Assembly: GCF_900143545.1 (NCBI RefSeq)
Contig: NZ_FREV01000008.1
Location: 1 to 64,000, forward strand
Direction: 5' to 3'
From: Loktanella sp. Alg231-35
Lineage (GTDB): Bacteria > Pseudomonadota > Alphaproteobacteria > Rhodobacterales > Rhodobacteraceae
Length of the DNA stretch: 64,000 bases
The translations under genes and the position numbers were made by a program. Each line of letters begins with the position of its first letter. The first letter of the stretch is position 1. Below are positions 59,574 through 64,000 of this stretch, piece by piece. A model generated the notes under the pieces. The model ran no database searches and was not told the DNA's origin. It saw nothing but the letters and a program-made list of their open reading frames with translations.

Positions 59574-60876
59574 GGTTCACGCCTTCCATGAAGACGAGTT
59601 CGACTTGCGTGCCACCGTAGAGCGACACGACGGGCTGATACTGTTCGGCGCGTTCGATGTAATACTCGCTAAGGCGATTGGCGGCGCCGCTAACACCACC
59701 AGCAGCGGAGGACGCACCTGCGCTGTTGAGCACATCTTCGAAGGAAGTCGCTTCGGCACCAGATGCGGCATCGCCGACACTCTTGATCCCGTCAGCCAAA
59801 CCACCAAGCGCGCCTGCAATGGCTGCATTGTTGATCAACCGGCCCTCGCGAGACACCACCAAACCACGCGCGCCGGCTTTACCAGCGCCGCTCATGTAGC
59901 CAGCAACATCCCGCTCGAACACACGACCGCCGGACTGAACACAGGACAGTTTCAACAGCCGTACATAAACCCGCTCCGAACTCAGATCGCCTCGCGCCGA
60001 CCCGGTAACGGTGCAGCCAGTTAAATCAATGGTATGGCCCTGAGTGGAACGTGTCCCGGCCGTGATGGCTGGAGACGTAATACGGAAAACCACTGGCACG
60101 GGTTCCGCCTGACTTGTCACCGATGTGGAAGCATCAACACCAGACAAAACGATAGCCGGAGCATAAGAACCTGCCGGTAAATAGTTAGACAGATGCGGAG
60201 GTACGTCTTGCTCCTCTGCAGAACCACCCGAGGACGTCAGTGTAAATTGACGCGAGAACGGAATGGGTTCGAAGCCGGGTATTGCTCCTACAGGCGCAAC
60301 CTGTCCGCCCGGCTGTGTTTGTGTTCGAATACTCCCCCCGGCGCCGTTGTTTGGTCCAGTCTGTGGACCAAGTGGTCCATTCACAGGGGGGCGCACAGCA
60401 GCCGGTGACAAAAAGTCCGACACCAAACCGCTGCCTGGGAGGTTAAATCCCGTCCCTTGTGAAGCACCTGTTGTGGGATTGATTGCGCCCCCCTGCCCTG
60501 CCTCAAGCCGTTGCTGCAAAGCATTGATTGTCTCTTCATACCGCGAGAGTATCGCGTCGTATTCCGTGGCCGTTTGCGCCTTCTCAGCTTCATGTAGTTC
60601 GACCATTGTCTGAACCGACGTCTCCAAATTGACGTACTTGTCGCGAAGGTCATCAAGTTCAGTGGCCGCATCCTTGATCCAGGACATTTCTGGTGCAGCA
60701 GCACGGGTACGATCGGCGATCATTGTCGTTGTCACACCGCTTTCGGACTGCCCCATCGGAAGACCTGGTGCGCTGCTATTGAGTGTCTGACTGACCACAA
60801 ACATCGCACCGAGACCAACGAAACCGCACATGCCAGCGATGATCAGTTGCTTGTTTCTGCGAGACGTATTGCTCAT
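59566..60876 (-). CDS. traB: TraB, VirB10-like T4SS core protein
   Basis: Start MSNTSRRNKQLIIAGMCGFV (60876) has GAGGACACAAG upstream. One membrane helix at 11-32, a coiled coil (TELDDLRDKYVNLETSVQTM) and a Pro/Gly-rich linker come before the C-terminal barrel domain. The latter has YLPAGSYAPAIVLSGVDAST, PVPVVFRITSPA and SREGRLINNAAIAG. The protein spans the envelope linking TraC/TraD energy to the outer-membrane channel. It overlaps traK by 4 bp. Confidence 0.95.
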   Translation of the reverse strand: MSNTSRRNKQLIIAGMCGFVGLGAMFVVSQTLNSSAPGLPMGQSESGVTTTMIADRTRAAAPEMSWIKDAATELDDLRDKYVNLETSVQTMVELHEAEKAQTATEYDAILSRYEETINALQQRLEAGQGGAINPTTGASQGTGFNLPGSGLVSDFLSPAAVRPPVNGPLGPQTGPNNGAGGSIRTQTQPGGQVAPVGAIPGFEPIPFSRQFTLTSSGGSAEEQDVPPHLSNYLPAGSYAPAIVLSGVDASTSVTSQAEPVPVVFRITSPAITAGTRSTQGHTIDLTGCTVTGSARGDLSSERVYVRLLKLSCVQSGGRVFERDVAGYMSGAGKAGARGLVVSREGRLINNAAIAGALGGLADGIKSVGDAASGAEATSFEDVLNSAGASSAAGGVSGAANRLSEYYIERAEQYQPVVSLYGGTQVELVFMEGVNLE

Positions 60877-61586
60877 CTTGTGTCCTCCACAACAATGACC
60901 CAAACCTTCCCACCTGAAATCACGCGGTCCACGTAGACAGCGAGGGTGCGGCTAGATCGATAAAACTGACGTTCGGTAGGGATTTGGCCGCCTCGGGCGC
61001 TCACAACAGAGATCCGGGCAATCAGGCCCCCAGCTGAATAGGACGCAAAGCTGCCAACACGCTGTCCAGAGGCAGAACGATTGCCGATCCGAGCGGCGTA
61101 GGCTTGACGGGTAAAGCTGACCAAATTTGCGGTACGGGAAGAACCACTGCCACCAGAATTCACGGCAAATCCAGACGCATCAGCAGACGCATTCGCTTGT
61201 TGCGAACTGGCAGGAGCGGAAGAAACACCCCGAAGCGTGACTAGAACAGTATGATTTTCCAGATCAGTTTTGGGATTCATCGTGAAACCGATCGTATGAC
61301 CAGTCTCTGTCACAATGTACCCACTCTCCGACGTGGGCTGACCCCCAGCGAACCGCAAAAACACGTCGCCAGTCCCTTCATCATTGACCATCTCAAAGTT
61401 GCTCGAACTCTGCAGGATTTTTGAGATACGGTTATCGACAACGGAAATGCGCGTTGGACCTGTCACAGATACATCGAACGAGATGTTCTGGTCTGGTCGG
61501 GTTGTTAACCGAACAGTGTCTGCCACCACCGACGATCCGAACAAACAGACACAGACCACAAACGATTTGAGAGAGAAACGGTTCAT
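60873..61586 (-). CDS. traK: TraK, VirB9-like secretin-type core protein
   Basis: Signal peptide (NRFSLKSFVVCVCLFGSSVV), then strands such as QNISFDVSVTGPTRISVVDN and GDVFLRFAGGQPTSESGYIV that match TraK. A Ser/Gly-rich linker follows, and the C-terminal SGGKVWVIVV closes it. At 237 residues it matches F TraK. It forms the outer-membrane ring with TraB and TraV. Confidence 0.9.
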   Translation of the reverse strand: MNRFSLKSFVVCVCLFGSSVVADTVRLTTRPDQNISFDVSVTGPTRISVVDNRISKILQSSSNFEMVNDEGTGDVFLRFAGGQPTSESGYIVTETGHTIGFTMNPKTDLENHTVLVTLRGVSSAPASSQQANASADASGFAVNSGGSGSSRTANLVSFTRQAYAARIGNRSASGQRVGSFASYSAGGLIARISVVSARGGQIPTERQFYRSSRTLAVYVDRVISGGKVWVIVVEDTR

Positions 61587-62137
61587 GACGACGGCTCCTC
61601 AACAGTCATCGAGGCCAAACGTACCGAAGACGCCTCTTCAACGAAAATCAGGGTGATGATCCGTTCTTCCCGCGTGACCCGCTGTGTTTCGATAAAGGTG
61701 GAAAGGTTACCAGTGACCACAATCCGCAACCCGTCAAGGTCATGATCAAGTCGCTCTGGAAAGAAGGTCGTTGAGATACGGCGTTCACGAATATCTTCGG
61801 CAACGGCATCAAATGCATCCAACAACCGTGGACGGTCACGGACGCTCGAAAGCCGCTCGACAACACGCCGACCATAGGCTGCTGTCTCAGGCGACACATT
61901 GTAGAAGGCGTAAATTGCATCCAGGGCGAGAGACTCAACATACCGAGAATCCACAGCGCCAGCGGCCACCATTCCGTCGCTGATGCGGGACGGCACAAGA
62001 ACAGTTGTTCGCTGGATTTGGGTGTAGGACCCCACCAGCATGACGATAACCACCAGTTCGGCGAGCGATATGATGATGAAAAGGTTGCGCATACCACGCG
62101 ACGAACGCAACTGGCGTGCTTGTTGATGAGGGCTCAT
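61583..62137 (-). CDS. traE: TraE, VirB5/8-position inner-membrane core protein
   Basis: Start MSPHQQARQLRSSRGMRNLF (62137) has GGAGGGGATAGTC upstream. A single membrane helix (FIIISLAELVVIVMLVGSYT) is followed by the TraE periplasmic domain (YVESLALDAIYAFYNVSPET; FFPERLDHDLDGLRIVVTGN). At 184 residues it has normal length. Its gene start overlaps the traL stop. Confidence 0.95.
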   Translation of the reverse strand: MSPHQQARQLRSSRGMRNLFIIISLAELVVIVMLVGSYTQIQRTTVLVPSRISDGMVAAGAVDSRYVESLALDAIYAFYNVSPETAAYGRRVVERLSSVRDRPRLLDAFDAVAEDIRERRISTTFFPERLDHDLDGLRIVVTGNLSTFIETQRVTREERIITLIFVEEASSVRLASMTVEEPSS

Positions 62138-62139
62138 GA

Positions 62140-62436
62140 CTATCCCCTCCAATGGACCACATCCGATCGCGGAAACGACCGATATGGAGAGATTTCAGGA
62201 GGCAAAAACCAATATGCGGCGGCCTTCAGCCGCTCGATCCCACCTTCCCCTTTCAGACGACGCCAAAGGCCAAGGAGTATCAGGCCAATCACGATGCCAG
62301 CGATAAGGTTCCGACCTAAGAACCCGACAAAACACGGGCCAAGAAACATCGCAGCATCGTCTGCAGTGAAGAAAAACAGGCGCCCAGGTACTTCGAGCTT
62401 TTGTTCAATCAGTACAATGTTAGAATTATCAGACAT
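62140..62436 (-). CDS. traL: TraL, VirB3-like pilus assembly protein
   Basis: The 98-residue protein has two short membrane segments around 28-58 (AAMFLGPCFVGFLGRNLIAG, then IVIGLILLGLW) and the TraL-typical tail YWFLPPEISPYRSFPRSDVV. GGGGGATCAAG precedes the ATG. It assists pilin assembly at the inner membrane with TraC. Confidence 0.9.
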   Translation of the reverse strand: MSDNSNIVLIEQKLEVPGRLFFFTADDAAMFLGPCFVGFLGRNLIAGIVIGLILLGLWRRLKGEGGIERLKAAAYWFLPPEISPYRSFPRSDVVHWRG

Positions 62437-62502
62437 CTTGATCCCCCATGATCAAAGTTGATGTGGACCCCGCCGCCAACTGCGGAGCCCACGAACCCAG
62501 CT

Positions 62503-62883
62503 TTAGACTGGGCCGACACCGTCAAAGGGGACGGATGGAACCTCGGCAGCGGCTGTCAACATATCGACAGTCGCTGTCACACCACCGATGCCATTGATGA
62601 TTTCAACGCCATAGCCGATCAGGAACGCGATCATCACGCTTGAGATGACCCACTTCCAATTGGATGTGACGGCATAGACGCCGATACCAATGATCAGCGA
62701 CACCAGCAGCATCAAAGCACCGAAGTTGCCGCCGAGCATTGTGTTGAGGTCGCCAAGCATCGTTGTGAACGACGCATCGATGCCTGTACCGGCACCGGCA
62801 GCTGAGGCGAACGAAGGAGCCAAAACGGCCGCCGTCACAACAGCCAGACGGCCAAAGTTGGATAGGATAAGTTTTTTGAACAT
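62503..62883 (-). CDS. traA: TraA-like pilin subunit (first gene of the T4SS operon)
   Basis: Start MFKKLILSNFGRLAVVTAAV (62883) gives a long signal peptide ending near SFASAAGAG. The mature part has two hydrophobic helices (FGALMLLVSLIIGIGVYAVT and WVISSVMIAFLIGYGVEIIN) separated by a short basic loop (SNWKW), as in F-like and VirB2-like pilins. Its place before traL is the canonical pilin position. The promoter and the shared regulatory element lie about 80-120 bp upstream. Confidence 0.8.
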   Translation of the reverse strand: MFKKLILSNFGRLAVVTAAVLAPSFASAAGAGTGIDASFTTMLGDLNTMLGGNFGALMLLVSLIIGIGVYAVTSNWKWVISSVMIAFLIGYGVEIINGIGGVTATVDMLTAAAEVPSVPFDGVGPV

Positions 62884-62958
62884 AGCTTTTACCTCTGTTG
62901 GAGAGGACAATGCGCCCTCGCCCTAGGGTAGAAACATCAGTAGTCAAGATGCAAGTAA

Positions 62959-63008
62959 AAAAGTGCAACACAAAATATATTACACCTTTACAGAATCTTG
63001 TCGCGCAA
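62959..63008. promoter_or_regulatory. T4SS operon promoter and AAAAGTG-N14-TTACAC element
   Basis: On the minus strand TTGCGC (63008-63003) and TGTAAT (62984-62979) with an 18-bp spacer are a plausible promoter for traA. The -10 overlaps TTACAC (62980-62985), which lies exactly 14 bp from AAAAGTG (62959-62965). The same spaced pair is at 17358-17384. A regulator bound here would block or activate the pilus operon. Confidence 0.5.
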
Positions 63009-63035
63009 GAAATGCCTTAAAAATGTAATGACTCC

Positions 63036-63815
63036 GTGGCTCAGATAGGCAACATTGGAGGTCAACAAAAACGGGCGATCGAAGCCACCAAGAAGGCAAA
63101 TACATTGAAAAGCGCAGATCTCGATCAGATACTGGCCATCAACGCAGTGTTTTGGGATCAAGCTGCCGACCTGCTCAGAGAAGGTTATCAGCCAAACACC
63201 TACTTGCGGGAAGGTGCCAAAGGCTACCACGTCACATTCTCGAAGAAAGGCGCTACAAAGACCCTGGTCGCAATAGACAAGAAATCAACAATAGCAGTCC
63301 CGGCCATAATCGACGGGATCTCGCTGTTTCAGATGATGGCAACGTACAGCAAAGCGACCAGCATCACACTGCCCCTTGTCCCGTTCGGAGAAAACCAAGA
63401 CAACCCGAAATCTAGCGTAATCCGAATGTCGCGGCCTAACCCTAAAATCCAATGGACGCTAGAGATCGATGGAGCATCGCTCACCGGCGAGAAAAACAAA
63501 CCACGGCGCATTGAGCCCTTTGGCGCTGTCATCGAGACAGCGCGCTTTGCTGGCGCGACCACGGCGGAACTGCTGATCAGTGATGCAACGAGGGAATACT
63601 TTCAAACACGACTACGGAGAAACCAGTGGGTCAATGACGAACTTGCGCTGAAGGATTTGAACCTGCGTACCTGGTGCCTTGATAAAGGGCATAGCTACCA
63701 AACAGTCTATCGCGTCCTTCACCGAGGGGATGACCTGCCAGAAATCAAAGCAATGCTGGCACGGGTTGCGAAGAAAAAAGTCCAGGAAATGTGGCCCAAG
63801 ATCGAGTGGGACTAG
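63036..63815 (+). CDS. hypothetical protein divergent from the T4SS operon, 259 aa
   Basis: The frame begins GTG at 63036 without a clear ribosome-binding site; no ATG lies near. The protein is soluble and basic: AIEATKKANTLKSADLDQIL, VTFSKKGATKTLVAIDKKST, YFQTRLRRNQWVNDELALKD. The C-terminus LARVAKKKVQEMWPKIEWD is positively charged. I recognise no family. It shares the regulatory region with traA and could be a regulator of transfer, but no helix-turn-helix is evident. Confidence 0.65.
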   Translation: MAQIGNIGGQQKRAIEATKKANTLKSADLDQILAINAVFWDQAADLLREGYQPNTYLREGAKGYHVTFSKKGATKTLVAIDKKSTIAVPAIIDGISLFQMMATYSKATSITLPLVPFGENQDNPKSSVIRMSRPNPKIQWTLEIDGASLTGEKNKPRRIEPFGAVIETARFAGATTAELLISDATREYFQTRLRRNQWVNDELALKDLNLRTWCLDKGHSYQTVYRVLHRGDDLPEIKAMLARVAKKKVQEMWPKIEWD

Positions 63816-63843
63816 ACTGGACTATCCTGTAGATTGATTCATC

Positions 63844-64000
63844 ATGTGCAACCTCTATTCAGCGACTACAAATGTCCAAGCCATGCGGGAACTGTTCCGC
63901 GTCAAGCCTGAAAATGATCGATTGGGTAACGCAGAACCAAGAACAGCAATCTGGCCGAAATACCCAGGACCGGTGGTGCGTACTGACGACGGAGGTGAAC
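63844..64000 (+). CDS. SRAP/YedK (HMCES-like) family protein, 3' end beyond the window
   Basis: ATG at 63844 gives MCNLYSATTNVQAMRELFRV, then NDRLGNAEPRTAIWPKYPGP and VVRTDDGGE, cut by the window edge. The N-terminal Met-Cys-Asn (Cys2) is the residue that crosslinks abasic sites in single-stranded DNA in this family. VVR and the I-W-P-x-Y-P-G-P stretch are also typical. Such proteins protect abasic sites in ssDNA, the form in which a conjugating plasmid travels. Confidence 0.9.
   Translation, partial: MCNLYSATTNVQAMRELFRVKPENDRLGNAEPRTAIWPKYPGPVVRTDDGGE

Noticed and set aside
3839-63830. Recurring TAGACTAG-like octamers (near 3839, 17344, 45145 reverse strand, 63813)
   Set aside because: Similar short strings in four intergenic regions, but no fixed spacing or symmetry; too short to separate from chance.
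1-64000. CRISPR arrays, tRNA or rRNA genes, replication initiator, partition genes
   Set aside because: None seen: no regularly spaced direct repeats, no tRNA- or rRNA-like sequence recognised, and no RepA/RepB/RepC-, DnaA-like or ParA-type protein among the real genes.

Overview
The window looks like part of a conjugative plasmid (or plasmid-derived element) of a marine alphaproteobacterium, most likely a Rhodobacteraceae/roseobacter. This rests on protein similarity by eye (DUF3560, DUF2493, DUF1127, DUF6653 and F-type transfer proteins of roseobacter type), an alphaproteobacterial LexA box (GTTC-N7-GTTC), many GTG/TTG starts and moderate to high GC. No replication or partition module, rRNA, tRNA or CRISPR array was seen, so the replicon itself is unidentified.

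Layout. (1) 0-9 kb: a plus-strand plasmid backbone of small genes, namely a UPF0149/YecA-like protein, a DUF3560 protein, a DUF2493 (SLOG-like) protein and a Phd/PemK-like toxin-antitoxin pair. It also holds remnants of an ArdC antirestriction gene and of a DNA-methylase-like gene. Between these genes lie unusually long, hairpin-rich non-coding stretches. Two of them are copies of the same ~0.5-kb leader, each preceded by a copy of an identical 76-bp box. (2) 9-17.3 kb, minus strand: the DNA-processing part of conjugation, with the coupling protein TraD, a MobF relaxase-helicase TraI, a coiled-coil protein, a lambda-lysozyme-like muramidase, an RseP-type protease and a small membrane protein. 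(3) 17.4-19.7 kb, plus strand: a divergent operon with a DsbA-like oxidoreductase, a lipoprotein and small proteins, including a TSCPD-like and a GIY-YIG/T5orf172-like protein. (4) 20.5-29.1 kb, minus strand: three very large secreted proteins in visibly GC-richer DNA. They are a degenerate transglutaminase-like protein, a double-vWA protein with a C-terminal peptidoglycan-binding-like domain, and a discoidin-like/transglutaminase/TPR protein. This is the best candidate here for an undescribed system. (5) 29.4-30.3 kb: a dead IS5-family transposase. (6) 31.3-44.4 kb: a chromosome-like metabolic and transport module lying exactly between two identical 75-bp direct repeats. It has a frameshifted EamA transporter, a MATE transporter, an MddA-like methanethiol methyltransferase, two homocysteine S-methyltransferase paralogues, a berberine-bridge-type oxidase and two unusual regulators. 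(7) 45.7-62.9 kb, minus strand: a complete F-type type IV secretion operon, traA-L-E-K-B-V-C-trbI-(S26 peptidase)-traW-U-trbC-traN-(trbB-like)-traF-H-G. It includes two tiny genes (35 and 52 codons) and a TraG that ends in a SleB-type cell-wall hydrolase. (8) 63.0-64 kb, plus strand: an unknown gene, then the start of a SRAP/YedK-type gene cut off by the window edge.

How it works together: TraI nicks and unwinds the plasmid, TraD delivers it, and the TraA-to-TraG machine builds the pilus and channel. The many cysteine-rich envelope proteins (TraN, TraU, TraH) are matched by three thioredoxin-fold proteins (DsbA-like, TrbB-like, TraF). Wall opening is covered by the muramidase and by the TraG hydrolase domain. 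The two divergent promoter regions of the transfer genes (17.35 and 62.96 kb) share a spaced element, AAAAGTG-N14-TTACAC, which suggests common control. All family assignments are by reading the translations; no database search was run.
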